DNA of 64,000 nt from Halosolutus halophilus (lineage in GTDB: Archaea; Halobacteriota; Halobacteria; Halobacteriales; Natrialbaceae), in assembly GCF_022869805.1 (NCBI RefSeq), contig NZ_CP094974.1, forward strand, positions 4,154,001 through 4,218,000. The letters are read 5' to 3'. Below the pieces are notes generated by a model. That model made no database searches and had not been told where the DNA came from. It worked only from the letters and a program-made list of their open reading frames with translations. Position 1 is the stretch's first letter, and each line of letters begins with the position of its first letter. The position numbers were made by a program, and so were the translations under genes. This document shows positions 8,524-17,403 of this stretch, in pieces.

Positions 8524-9618
8524 ATGAAAACGAGCATCGAGGTCGAATACTGGGTGATCGATCGAGACGGCGACCTCACGTCGCCGGGCGAACTCACCGA
8601 CGTCTCCGATCGGACGGTCGAGGAGTTCGTCGAACCGCTGTTCGAACTGAAGACGCCGCCCTGCGAGTCGATCGAGGAGCTTCGCCACCGGTTCCTCGAG
8701 GAACTCGACGCCGTCCTCTCGCGTGCCGAGGAACTGGACAAACGGCTCGTCCCGCTGGGGACGCCGATCAACTGCGACGGGATTACGCGTCGGCCCGGCG
8801 AACGGGGCCGCATCCAGAAGCGGGTCGTCGGGTCGGACTTCGACTGTGCGAAGCACTGTGCGGGGACCCACGTCCACGTCGAGAAGCGAAACGTCACGGA
8901 CCAGCTCAACACGCTCATCGCACTGGATCCGGCGCTCGCGCTCGTCAACTCGTCGCCGTACGTCCGGGGTGAGCGGGTCGCGAACGGCGCACGCGCCTAC
9001 TGGTACCGGAAGGAGGGGTACGACCGGTACCCGAAACACGGTCAGCTCTGGGCGTACGTCGAGAACGTCGGCGAGTGGCACCGCCGCCTCGAGCACCGCT
9101 TCGAGGAGTTCAAGTCGGCCGCGATCGGGGCGGGCGTCGACGAGGCGGCGGTCGAGGAGCACTTCTCGCCCGACGACGTCGTCTGGACGCCGATCCGACT
9201 GCGGGAGTCGATGCCGACCGTCGAGTGGCGATCGCCCGACGCGGCGCTCCCGAGTCAACTCCTTCGACTGACCGGCGAACTCCGGGCGGTGATGGACGGC
9301 CTCCATCACACCAACGTGCAGATCGAGGACCGAAGCGGCGACGCGCCCGGCCGCGTCACGAGCGACGGCATCTCGCTCCCCGACTTCGACACCACCTGTG
9401 ACCTCGCGGAGGCCGCCATCCACGACGGGCTCGAAGACGACCGCGTCGCCGGCTATCTCGATCGCATGGGGTTCTCGATCGGCGACTACCACCCGATCGC
9501 GACGCGGATCGACGGTCGACAGTACGTCACCAGGGGCGACGCCCGCGACCTGCGACTCGAGTACGCGAACGCGCTCGAGGCCGACGTCGACGCGTTACTG
9601 GGTACGATCGAACCCTGA
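8524..9618 (+). CDS. Glutamate-cysteine ligase-like protein (GCS2 family)
   Basis: A 364-residue carboxylate-amine ligase of the GCS2 type. It opens with KTSIEVEYWVIDRDG, the beta-strand carrying the conserved Glu of the ATP/Mg site, and contains FELKTPPCESIEEL, CAGTHVHVEKRN (the HVHV metal-binding strand), LALVNSSPYVRGERVANGAR and PTVEWRSPDAALPSQ. Classical family members join glutamate and cysteine to make gamma-glutamylcysteine, the low-molecular-weight thiol of haloarchaea. This branch differs at its N-terminus from the usual haloarchaeal GshA, so the true substrate could be another amine. The ATG at 8524 gives the full family length. Confidence 0.82.
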   Translation: MKTSIEVEYWVIDRDGDLTSPGELTDVSDRTVEEFVEPLFELKTPPCESIEELRHRFLEELDAVLSRAEELDKRLVPLGTPINCDGITRRPGERGRIQKRVVGSDFDCAKHCAGTHVHVEKRNVTDQLNTLIALDPALALVNSSPYVRGERVANGARAYWYRKEGYDRYPKHGQLWAYVENVGEWHRRLEHRFEEFKSAAIGAGVDEAAVEEHFSPDDVVWTPIRLRESMPTVEWRSPDAALPSQLLRLTGELRAVMDGLHHTNVQIEDRSGDAPGRVTSDGISLPDFDTTCDLAEAAIHDGLEDDRVAGYLDRMGFSIGDYHPIATRIDGRQYVTRGDARDLRLEYANALEADVDALLGTIEP

Positions 9619-9763
9619 ACCCGGTACCGGGCGATTCTACAGACGGAAACGGTTCGAGTCGAGAGGTCGACAGTAGCCACCGAAAGTCAGCGCACATCCG
9701 ATCGTGCAGCCGTCGTTTACGTAGTCTCGGGGAACATGTTCACGTCACTTCCCGATCGATAAG

Positions 9764-9784
9764 AACGGGCTCGGCCCGTTATAC
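9764..9784 (+). promoter_or_regulatory. Palindrome abutting the TATA box of the multicopper oxidase gene
   Basis: AACGGGC-TCG-GCCCGTT (9764-9780) is a perfect 7-base inverted repeat with a 3-base centre. It runs straight into TTATAC (9779-9784), which sits about 29 bases before the ATG at 9811 and so fits as TATA box of a leaderless transcript. A dyad covering the BRE/TATA is placed to act as an operator. The regulator is not identified. Confidence 0.55.
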
Positions 9785-9810
9785 GCCGGCTCTTCTTACG
9801 TCGAGTTGGT

Positions 9811-10968
9811 ATGAGTGATCGTATTGGCGCACCTGGATTGGGTCTCTCGCGACGCGAATTCGTTGCTGCGACCGGCGGCGTAACGACGCTGGCCGGCCTG
9901 GCCGGCTGTACGAGTCGGGGGGCCGTGCAGGGCACCGAGCCGGCGGAGTCGACCGAGGAGCCCGCCGACTCGTCCGAGTCTGGTTTGCCGTGGACGAGTT
10001 CACCGGAGGTCGTACAGGTCGACGAGCAGGGCGGTAGCGTGACGCTACGGTCGGTGACGGCCCAGCACGCCGTCCATCCCATGGACTCGATGGGAGGTCC
10101 GGTGGAGCTCCCGCAGGTCTGGGCGTTCAAGGCAGACGACGGAAAGCCGAGCGTGCCGGGGCCGATCCTCCGGACGACCGAGGGCAACGACATCGAAGTG
10201 ACCCTCGACAACACGGGCGCTGACATGCCGCACACGCTGCACTTCCACGGGGCGAAGAAGACCTGGGAGAACGACGGCGTGCCGACGACGACCGGTATCA
10301 CGGTCGACCCCGGCGAAAAACACACCTACACGATCCCCGCGAACGTCCCTGGAACGCACCTCTATCACTGCCACTACCAGACCCATCGCCACATCGATAT
10401 GGGGATGTACGGTATCTTCCGGGTCGATCCGAAGGGGTACGAACCGGCCGACAAGGAGTACTTCTTCACCCTCAAGGACTGGGACTCGCGCGTGAACCGA
10501 CAGCTGGCCGGCGAAGATGTAGACTACAGCCCGCGTCAGCGCAACCCGGACGTGTTCACGATCAACGGGAAGAGTCTCCCGCGAACGCTCCACCCTGAAG
10601 ACGGGTCGCCGATCATCGTCGATCACGGCGATACAGTTCGCCTCCACATGATCAACGCGGGTTACATGTCTCATCCCATGCACACGCACAACCACCGATT
10701 CCGTCTCGTCGAGAAGGACGGCGGCCAGATCCCGGAGGCGGCCCAGTACGAACAGGACGTTACCAACATCGCCCCCGCGGAACGCCATACCGTCGAATTC
10801 GAGGCCGACGCCGACCCCGGCATCTACCTCATGCACTGTCACAAGGTCCACCACGCGATGAACGGCAACGTCTATCCCGGCGGGATGGTCAACGGAATCG
10901 TCTATCGCGACGCGATGGATACCGACGTTTTCGCGGATCTCATGGTGCACGCGGGCTACGAGGGCTGA
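9811..10968 (+). CDS. Two-domain multicopper oxidase, Tat lipoprotein
   Basis: A 385-residue copper oxidase. Twin-arginine SRREFVAATGG and lipobox LAGC (Cys33) indicate Tat export and lipid anchoring. Two cupredoxin domains follow a Ser/Glu-rich spacer: domain 1 (about 65-205) with HTLHFHG (H141, H144, H146) and YHCHYQTHRHIDMGM (H186, C187, H188, H194, M199); domain 2 (about 210-380) with HPMHTHNH (H288, H291, H293) and MHCHKVHHAM (H342, C343, H344, H347, H348, M350). These are type 1 and type 2/3 copper ligands. Two-domain enzymes include nitrite reductases and small laccases; the Cys in domain 2 argues against plain NirK. It would act on the outer face of the membrane. Confidence 0.87.
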   Translation: MSDRIGAPGLGLSRREFVAATGGVTTLAGLAGCTSRGAVQGTEPAESTEEPADSSESGLPWTSSPEVVQVDEQGGSVTLRSVTAQHAVHPMDSMGGPVELPQVWAFKADDGKPSVPGPILRTTEGNDIEVTLDNTGADMPHTLHFHGAKKTWENDGVPTTTGITVDPGEKHTYTIPANVPGTHLYHCHYQTHRHIDMGMYGIFRVDPKGYEPADKEYFFTLKDWDSRVNRQLAGEDVDYSPRQRNPDVFTINGKSLPRTLHPEDGSPIIVDHGDTVRLHMINAGYMSHPMHTHNHRFRLVEKDGGQIPEAAQYEQDVTNIAPAERHTVEFEADADPGIYLMHCHKVHHAMNGNVYPGGMVNGIVYRDAMDTDVFADLMVHAGYEG

Positions 10969-11115
10969 TCCTCGAGACGGAGTGTCACTGATGCAGCGCT
11001 ACTCGTTTCCTGATCGCCGTTCAGTTTCGTACCCCCGATCGCACGACTGCTCTGCCCAGTGGTAGCACTGTGAGAGCCCAGGGCTGTAGCCGCGGGGGAT
11101 GTCACCGTAGAGATT

Positions 11116-11685
11116 TCAGTTTCCGTCGTCGTACTCGTACTCCGTCTCGGGATCCTCGACGCCCTCGGTTCGCGACCCGACCCAGGCGCCCAGCGAGAGC
11201 CCGTAGACGAGGTGTCCAGCGTGAAACAGCGCGAGTTCGTCGCTGTCGAGTCGAATCCCGAGCAGTTCCTTCAGCACGATCTGCGTGCCGAACGCGGAGA
11301 GCGCCATCCCGTAGATCATGCCCCAGATGATGCCCCGCTGTTCGGGTTCGATCGACCGTTCCGCGTCCTGTAGCGCGAACAGGCCGCCGAAGAGCGCGCC
11401 CGCCTGGATCCCGTAGGCGAAGTGCAAGACGAGTCCGGCGATCGGATGCTCCTCGGGATCGCCTCCGGTGACGTACTGGGACCAGAAGTTCGCCGACGGC
11501 GGCAGCGATCGCATGATCGGCAGCCGGAACGCCGTCATGATGACGGTCGCGACGAACCCCGCCTGCAGCCCGCGAATCGTCGCGTAAATCGCGTGTTCCG
11601 CCCGCGATTGCTGGGACGTCGCCTGCGGTCCTTCCCGGGGTTCCCTCGTCGACCGCAGCCGTCGGACTCGATTTCGTAGAGACAT
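11116..11685 (-). CDS. Multi-pass haloarchaeal membrane protein
   Basis: A 189-residue membrane protein of unknown function. After a basic N-terminus (SLRNRVRRLRSTREP) there are about four hydrophobic helices: GLQAGFVATVIMTAFRL, IAGLVLHFAYGIQAGALFGG, GIIWGMIYGMALSAFGTQIV and LFHAGHLVYGLSLGAWVG, ending in an acidic tail. The layout (short helices rich in Gly, with conserved His-Phe-Ala-Tyr-Gly) resembles the YagU/DUF1440-like group of inner-membrane proteins, but I cannot assign a role. It is convergent with the multicopper oxidase gene and divergent from larE. Confidence 0.75.
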   Translation of the reverse strand: MSLRNRVRRLRSTREPREGPQATSQQSRAEHAIYATIRGLQAGFVATVIMTAFRLPIMRSLPPSANFWSQYVTGGDPEEHPIAGLVLHFAYGIQAGALFGGLFALQDAERSIEPEQRGIIWGMIYGMALSAFGTQIVLKELLGIRLDSDELALFHAGHLVYGLSLGAWVGSRTEGVEDPETEYEYDDGN

Positions 11686-11878
11686 CGGTTCTGGACGTGT
11701 ACCACTGGCGGCTCCTTAACCATCCGGCGCGCTGTCTAATGCAGTCGACCCCGCCGATCGGTCGCGCCGCTGTACCACTGTGTCCGGGACCAACCGTCGC
11801 TGTTCTGGATCCTCTATCGGTCCGAGCGATCGGGTCGACGACAACGCGTTTTTGCCCGTCCGGTGCGAACGGGGGGCC

Positions 11879-12811
11879 ATGACACGGGTCGAGGCGAAAC
11901 TCGAGGCCGCCCGCGACGATCTCGCAACCTACGACGGCGTGCTGGTCGCCTTCTCCGGCGGAGTCGACTCCAGCGTGGTGGCCGCGCTCGCCCACGACGC
12001 CCTCGGCGAGGACGCGGTCGCCTGCACCGCACAGAGCGAAACCCTCCCCGAAGCGGAACTCGCGGACGCGAAACGGGTCGCCGAGGAGATCGGTATCCGC
12101 CACGAGATCGTCGCCTTCTCCGAACTCGAGAGCGACGACTTCGTCGCGAACGACGACGATCGCTGCTACCACTGCCGGACGATGCGGCTGGGCGAGATGC
12201 TCGAGACGGCCCGCGGTCTCGGTATCGAGACCGTCTGCGACGGAACCAACGCCGACGATCCGGGTGTGGGTCACCGGCCCGGCCTGCAGGCGGTCGAGGA
12301 ACTGGACGTCTACTCGCCGCTGCTGGCCCACGACGTCACGAAGGAGGAGGTCCGGGCGATCGCCGACCACTACGACCTCTCGGTCGCGGACAAACCCTCG
12401 ATGGCCTGTCTCTCCTCGCGCATTCCCACGGGGCTGTCCGTCACCGAAGACCGGCTCACACGGGTCGAGCGGGCCGAAGCGCTGCTCCGGCAGTGGGGGT
12501 TCGACCAGTTCCGCGTCCGCGACCACGACGGCCTCGCGCGCATCGAGGTCTCGCCGGCCGAACTCGATCGGGCGCTGGAACTGGAGTTCGTCGAGACCGT
12601 CCGCGCGGAACTCTCGGATCTGGGCTTCGACCACGTCACGCTCGACCTGCACGGCTACCGGACCGGGAGCGTCAGTCCCGAGGGCGAGATCGAGCACGAA
12701 AACGCCCACGAGAACGAAAGCGGTCACGGGACCGACCAGGGGTCCGAACGTGGATCGGACGACCCCGTCGTCTCCGACGTCTTCGCGGCCGACTCGGGAA
12801 CCGACGACTGA
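11879..12811 (+). CDS. larE: LarE-type ATP-dependent sulfur transferase
   Basis: A 310-residue PP-loop protein of the LarE family, which in bacteria inserts sulfur into the pyridinium cofactor of lactate racemase (nickel-pincer nucleotide). The ATP pyrophosphatase loop is SGGVDSS (26-32). Three cysteines are placed as in the Fe-S class of LarE: C96 and C99 in CYHCRTMR and C177 in PSMACLSSRIPTG. The last corresponds to the cysteine sacrificed in the Lactobacillus enzyme. An acidic 45-residue tail (HENAHENESGHG...) is a haloarchaeal extension. LarB and LarC are not in the window. The ATG at 11879 was chosen because TTTTTGCC lies upstream and the longer frame adds non-family residues. Confidence 0.87.
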   Translation: MTRVEAKLEAARDDLATYDGVLVAFSGGVDSSVVAALAHDALGEDAVACTAQSETLPEAELADAKRVAEEIGIRHEIVAFSELESDDFVANDDDRCYHCRTMRLGEMLETARGLGIETVCDGTNADDPGVGHRPGLQAVEELDVYSPLLAHDVTKEEVRAIADHYDLSVADKPSMACLSSRIPTGLSVTEDRLTRVERAEALLRQWGFDQFRVRDHDGLARIEVSPAELDRALELEFVETVRAELSDLGFDHVTLDLHGYRTGSVSPEGEIEHENAHENESGHGTDQGSERGSDDPVVSDVFAADSGTDD

Positions 12812-13032
12812 CGACCGCCGGCGCGGCCGGTTCGATCGATGGCCCCGCGACGACCCGCTCGCCGGCCCGGAGTTCTCGATCGTCCGAATCGCCCCGACAC
12901 TGAGAGACATTCGTCCAGAATATAACCCAATCTTGCGTCGTGAACCAACCAATAGAAGTATTTCTGAATCACTATCCGATAATATTGCACAATGCGATAC
13001 GGACGTAGCCTTTCCACGGGTACTGGTGATCG

Positions 13033-13389
13033 ATGGACGCCGACCTGCCGCCGGACTGGACGATCGAAGAGCGTCGGACCTATACCGCCGCCAACAGCGA
13101 TCGAGAACTGGAGTATCGGATCTACCGTCACGAGTCGGGCGACCTCCGGGTGAAAGTCGCCCCGGCCTCGCTCGACGGCGAGGAGCACCCCGGCTACACG
13201 CTCACCGTGACGAGCTATCCCGGGCTCGAGTTCTCCGAGTCGAACCGGGTCAGGACCGTCCTCCGGTTCGAACGCTGTATCCGGATCGGGCGCCAGTTCA
13301 TGACCCTGTTTTCGGCCAGTTACGACGGGGCCGGTTCGCTCGAAAACGCGCTCGAGTACGCCACCGATCGGACTCGCGAGCATCGGTAA
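13033..13389 (+). CDS. Conserved haloarchaeal hypothetical protein
   Basis: A 118-residue soluble protein starting MDADLPPDWTIEERRTY. It has alternating strands (ELEYRIYRHESGDLRVKV, YTLTVTSYPG) followed by a helix (NRVRTVLRFERCIRIG) and looks like a small alpha/beta fold. I do not recognise a family with known function. Upstream (12900-13010) is an AT-richer stretch (TATAACCCAATCTTG, GATAATATTGCAC) that may hold the promoter. It is convergent with tatCo. Confidence 0.7.
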   Translation: MDADLPPDWTIEERRTYTAANSDRELEYRIYRHESGDLRVKVAPASLDGEEHPGYTLTVTSYPGLEFSESNRVRTVLRFERCIRIGRQFMTLFSASYDGAGSLENALEYATDRTREHR

Positions 13390-13429
13390 TCGACCCGAGA
13401 CACCGCCCGGCGTCGGAGCCGACGGTCCG

Positions 13430-14620
13430 TCACTCCCGGCCGACCCACTTCAACACCAGCAGCGTCCCCTCGAACAGCAGGATCATCGTGACGGCGACGA
13501 GGACGGGCGCCATCATCGTCGGATCGAGCGTGAACATGAACGAGAGCCCCGCGAACGCCGCCCAGAAGTACAGCCGCTTCTGGACCAGCCAGCGACGGGT
13601 CGTCACGCCCATCATGATCGCGAGCATGATGAACAGCGGAATCTGGAAAACGATCGCCAGAAAGCCCGTCAGCGTGATGATCAGGTTGAAGGTCTCCCCG
13701 AGCGCGTAGGCGATGTTCGCGCTCCCCTCAGCGTAGTAGGTGAAGTACTGGAAGAGGACCGGCAGCACGAGCAGGTACGAGAACAGCATGCCCAGCCCGG
13801 CGAGCACGACGCTCGTCGGCACGGCCGCGAGATAGTACTTGCGCTCGTGGGGATACAGCCCCGGTCGCATGAACAGGTAACACTCGTAGACGAACGCCGG
13901 CAGGGCGACCATGATGCCGAGCAGCGCCGAGAGCTTGATCCGGGTCAGCCACAGTTCCAGCGGGTGGTAGAGGTGCGGCGGCGGCACCTCGTCGATGGCG
14001 TACGGAAAGACGTTGAGCCAGATGTGTTCGATGGCCTCCGAGGCCCACAGCAGCCCGATCGCGGTCCCGGCCGCACCGACCAGTAACACGACCGCGAGCC
14101 GGAGCACCATCTCCTCGATGTGATCGGCCAGGGGCATCTCCTCGTCGTCCGGCGGCGTCGAGATGCCGCCGATGTCGTCGTCCTCCGGATATCCCGGCCC
14201 GCCGGAGCCGGGATCGGGATGATCACTGACGACGCCTTCGCCGTCGGTCCTGGCCTCGGTCGGATCGTCGGGTGTGGCCGGTGCGGTGTCGTCGGCCGCA
14301 GTCGGCTCGCCCTCGGCCGGTTCGTCGGTCGCGGTCGGCTCAGTATCGTCGGTCGCGGTCGGCTCAGTATCGTCGGTCGCCGCGGCGTCGTCGGAGAAGA
14401 TCGAATCGTCCGTCTCGGCGTCCGCCGTGAACGACGGGCTCTCCTCGTCGGGGCCGTCGCCCGGTTCGTCACTGAAGACGGAGCTAACGTCGTCCCCGAA
14501 AAACGACTCGGTGTCGGACTCGTCGTCGCGCTCGGCTGACTCGACCGATCGTTCGTCGGGGTCTACCCGTGGCTCGTCGGACCCGTCCGCGGCAGTCCTC
14601 TCCTCCGGCTCGTCCGACAT
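13430..14620 (-). CDS. tatC: Sec-independent translocase TatC, TatCo type
   Basis: A 396-residue TatC. Residues 1-165 form a long acidic, low-complexity cytoplasmic extension with repeats of TATDDTEP. The TatC core follows (about 170-390): MPLADHIEEMVLRLAVVLL at the cytoplasmic entry, six predicted helices, ALLGIMVALPAFVYECYLFMRPGLYPHERKYY (the conserved loop with F-x-P-G-L and the Glu of the signal-binding groove, shown here only as key residues F, P, G, L and E) and TGFLAIVFQIPLF. TatC recognises the twin-arginine motif of folded exported proteins. It is divergent from the double TatC gene, the arrangement seen in haloarchaea where Tat is the main export route. Confidence 0.92.
   Translation of the reverse strand: MSDEPEERTAADGSDEPRVDPDERSVESAERDDESDTESFFGDDVSSVFSDEPGDGPDEESPSFTADAETDDSIFSDDAAATDDTEPTATDDTEPTATDEPAEGEPTAADDTAPATPDDPTEARTDGEGVVSDHPDPGSGGPGYPEDDDIGGISTPPDDEEMPLADHIEEMVLRLAVVLLVGAAGTAIGLLWASEAIEHIWLNVFPYAIDEVPPPHLYHPLELWLTRIKLSALLGIMVALPAFVYECYLFMRPGLYPHERKYYLAAVPTSVVLAGLGMLFSYLLVLPVLFQYFTYYAEGSANIAYALGETFNLIITLTGFLAIVFQIPLFIMLAIMMGVTTRRWLVQKRLYFWAAFAGLSFMFTLDPTMMAPVLVAVTMILLFEGTLLVLKWVGRE
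14322..14380. repeat. 24-base in-frame tandem repeat within tatCo
   Basis: The 24-base unit beginning TCGTCGGTCGCGGTCGGC is repeated exactly at 14322-14345 and 14346-14369, with a partial third copy to 14380. It encodes the TATDDTEP repeats of the acidic TatCo N-terminus. Because the unit is a multiple of three, copy-number change by slippage would keep the frame. Confidence 0.8.
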
Positions 14621-14775
14621 CTATCGGGATATAGATAGGCCGGCGGTTATAGGCCTTTTTCTTACAGAGACTGTGAAGAGTTGACAAGGGACGCTGGAAG
14701 ACTCGCGTCCCGCACTCGGTGGCTCGCCCTACTCGAAAGGTTGATAACTGGATGTCAGTTACCAACCACCAGTCA
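14621..14775. promoter_or_regulatory. Divergent promoter region of tatCo and tatCt
   Basis: For the minus-strand gene, CCTATAACC (complement of 14645-14653) is centred about 29 bases before the tatCo ATG at 14620. For the plus-strand gene, TTGATAAC (14741-14748) is centred about 30 bases before the tatCt ATG at 14776. Both spacings fit leaderless transcripts. The sequence TATCGGGATATAGATA near 14623-14638 is also AT-rich and partly dyadic. The elements do not overlap, so the two genes probably have separate core promoters. Confidence 0.55.
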
Positions 14776-17142
14776 ATGAGTTCTGCCGTCGACGAGGACA
14801 CAGCCCGAGCCATCAACTCCGGCCGGGAGACGCTTGGCGCACTGTTCTCGAGTGCGCAGACGCATCTTCAGAAGGTGTTTATCGTGTTCGTGATCGGTTT
14901 CATCGGCTCCTTCTACGCCCTGCGAGTGTTCATCTGGGACTTCCTCGAGGCGACGGCGAAAGCGGAGATGGGCCAGGAGGTCGCGGACGCGACCAGCATC
15001 ATCACCCGGACGCCGTTCGAGGTGATCCTGTTACAGGCGAAGATCGGGATGTTGGTCGGGGTCCTCATGGCGATACCGGCCCTGCTCTACTTCTCCCGGG
15101 ACGCGCTCCGCCGTCGCGGCGTCCAGTCGGCCGTCCCCGTTTCCCGGTGGTACGTGGCCGGGCTCGTCATAACCTCGTTCACCCTGTTCTGGATCGGCGT
15201 GACCTACGCCTACGCGATCTTCTTCCCCTACGCGTTCGACTTCCTCGGTGCCGTCGCCCACGACGCCGGCGTCACCCCGAGCTGGGGGATCACGGAGTTC
15301 ACGGAGTTCATCGCCCTGTTGACCCTCTCGTTCGGTCTCGCGGCGCAACTGCCGCTTCTCATGAGCGTCCTTTCCTACACCGAGATCGTCTCCTACGAGC
15401 AGTTCCGGGACAAGTGGCGTCACGCGATCGTCGCCATCACGGTCTTCGGCGCGGTGTTCTCCCCGCCGGACCCGTTCACGCTGGTCATGTGGGCACTGCC
15501 GCTCGTCGGCCTCTACGTCTTCAGCCTCGGTCTCGCGAAGGTCGTCACCAACATTCGTCGCCGCGGTGCGGCCGAACTCGATACGGGAGCCGGACTCGTG
15601 AAACGGCGGCTCCTCCAGTTCGTCACCGCGCTGGCGATCGTCGCCGTCACGACGGGCGTCTTCGTCAACCGGGACGGATTCGATCAGCTCGAGGAGTCGG
15701 TCTACCCGCTGTTCCCGGCACCCTACCGGCCCGAGGGAGCGTTCGGGCTCGAGTCGATCGCAGTCGAGTACGGCCTGCTGGGCGACGCCGCGGTCGGTGC
15801 GATCGTCGCCGCCGTCGTCGGCTTCCTCGTGATCGTCGGCTACACGGTGAAGGTGTTGCAGTCCCCGGTCTACCCCCGCGAAGGCGACATCCGGAGCGCG
15901 GACGACCCCGACGACGTCGACTTCGAGACGCTCGCGGCCGACGACGTCGAGGAGGTTCCGGCACAGGTCTTCCTCGCGATGGAAGAAGAGGAGGCCCTCG
16001 AGTACTCCCGACAGGCGATGTACGACGACGACCGGGCGAAGGCGGAGGCGATCCTCAACCGGTTCGATCGCCTTCAGGAACAACGGGACGCGGCGGAGAG
16101 CGAGGGAAGCGGTGCAGGCGGGACGGCCGGGACCGCGTCCGGGGGTGCCGCGGCCGCCGAAGGAAGCGGGGGTGACGACGAGGAGAGCGTCTTCTCGAGT
16201 ACCGCTGCCGGGATGCTCGATCCGTTCACCGAAGAGGAGACGACCGAGGAAGATATCGGCGGCTACGCCTACGACCTGGCGTTCATCGTCGACAGCCTCA
16301 CCTCGAAGACGATCTACATCGTGGGCGTGTTCATGGCCGTCCTCGCCGGTTCGTTCCTCGCGATGTACCAGGGCGCGTTCGGGGTCATCCTCGCCAAGTT
16401 CGTCGATCGAGTCCCCGACGAGGTCCTCGCCGAGGTCACGGACATGGACGCAGCGGAGATCGCCGCCGCGGATTCGCCGGCCCAACTGACCGAACTGATA
16501 AACGAGATGGGGCTCGTCGTCGCGCTCCACCCCGTCGAGGTGCTGATCTTCATGGTGAAGGTGAGTACGATCCTCGCGTTCATCGCCGTCGTGCCGCTGA
16601 TCTTCTACTGGGGATGGCCGGCGGCCAGGGAACGCGGCCTCGTCCGCGGTGATCAACGGGTCTTCCTCGTCTGGGGCGGGACGCTGTTCGCCGGCTTCGG
16701 TCTGGGACTCTTCCTCGGGTTCTACTGGATCGCACCGGCCGTCATCTCGTATCTCATCACCGACGCGCTCGAGAACGGAATGGTCGTCTCCTACCGGGTC
16801 AACAGCTTCTCGTGGCTCGTGATTTACACGACCCTCGGGGTCGGCTTCCTCTTCAATATCCTCGTCACGATGGCGCTGTTCCACGTCGGCGGCATCATCA
16901 GCTACCGGACGATGCTCGATCGGTGGCGACCGGTCGTCGTCGGCGTCTTCACCGTCGCCGCGTTTGCCAGCCCGAAAGGTATCCTGACGATGCTGCTCGT
17001 GGCGATCCCGATCGCGCTGACATACCTGCTCGGTCTGGCAGTCCTCTACGTGCTCACCGCCGGCGGGCGCCTCTTCGGCGGTGGTGGCGGCTCCGAGGCG
17101 ACGCCCGATCCGGACGCCGACGCCAACACAGCGATCGAATAA
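14776..17142 (+). CDS. tatC2: Double TatC protein, TatCt type
   Basis: A 788-residue fusion of two TatC domains, a form known only in haloarchaea. The first domain (about 5-285) starts MSSAVDEDTARAINSGRETL and has six membrane helices. Two more helices and an acidic cytoplasmic linker follow (about 290-480, with a Gly/Ala-rich patch near 460-480). The second TatC domain (about 500-765) includes YDLAFIVDSLTSKTIYIVG and VVALHPVEVLIFMVKVSTI. It works with TatCo and TatA to move folded twin-arginine proteins. The ATG at 14776 matches the known N-terminus of the family and is preferred to an ATG at 14752. Confidence 0.93.
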   Translation: MSSAVDEDTARAINSGRETLGALFSSAQTHLQKVFIVFVIGFIGSFYALRVFIWDFLEATAKAEMGQEVADATSIITRTPFEVILLQAKIGMLVGVLMAIPALLYFSRDALRRRGVQSAVPVSRWYVAGLVITSFTLFWIGVTYAYAIFFPYAFDFLGAVAHDAGVTPSWGITEFTEFIALLTLSFGLAAQLPLLMSVLSYTEIVSYEQFRDKWRHAIVAITVFGAVFSPPDPFTLVMWALPLVGLYVFSLGLAKVVTNIRRRGAAELDTGAGLVKRRLLQFVTALAIVAVTTGVFVNRDGFDQLEESVYPLFPAPYRPEGAFGLESIAVEYGLLGDAAVGAIVAAVVGFLVIVGYTVKVLQSPVYPREGDIRSADDPDDVDFETLAADDVEEVPAQVFLAMEEEEALEYSRQAMYDDDRAKAEAILNRFDRLQEQRDAAESEGSGAGGTAGTASGGAAAAEGSGGDDEESVFSSTAAGMLDPFTEEETTEEDIGGYAYDLAFIVDSLTSKTIYIVGVFMAVLAGSFLAMYQGAFGVILAKFVDRVPDEVLAEVTDMDAAEIAAADSPAQLTELINEMGLVVALHPVEVLIFMVKVSTILAFIAVVPLIFYWGWPAARERGLVRGDQRVFLVWGGTLFAGFGLGLFLGFYWIAPAVISYLITDALENGMVVSYRVNSFSWLVIYTTLGVGFLFNILVTMALFHVGGIISYRTMLDRWRPVVVGVFTVAAFASPKGILTMLLVAIPIALTYLLGLAVLYVLTAGGRLFGGGGGSEATPDPDADANTAIE

Positions 17143-17403
17143 CGGCGTCGACTCGCGTTCGGACCGGAACAGCGGCTATTCGACGGCAGTCAGATCGCGT
17201 TCGAGTCGGCGAGAGCCCGATCGGGAGACGCGCCGCATTCCTGTCCGCGCAAGACGACGCGGTCCCGCGTTCGCGGGGAGACCCACGCCGTGGTATATCG
17301 ACCCGTCTGCGGTCCGGACTGCGGCCGCCCCGACGCGGGCTCCGACGAAAGCGAGCCGCAGCACCAGCGACTCTTAAGGCGTCCGCCTTCGAACGCCCCG
17401 CAC

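Noticed and set aside
17176-17364. 62-codon minus-strand frame between tatCt and the ribbon-helix-helix gene
   Set aside because: Arg-rich with no acidic bias and no promoter; likely chance.
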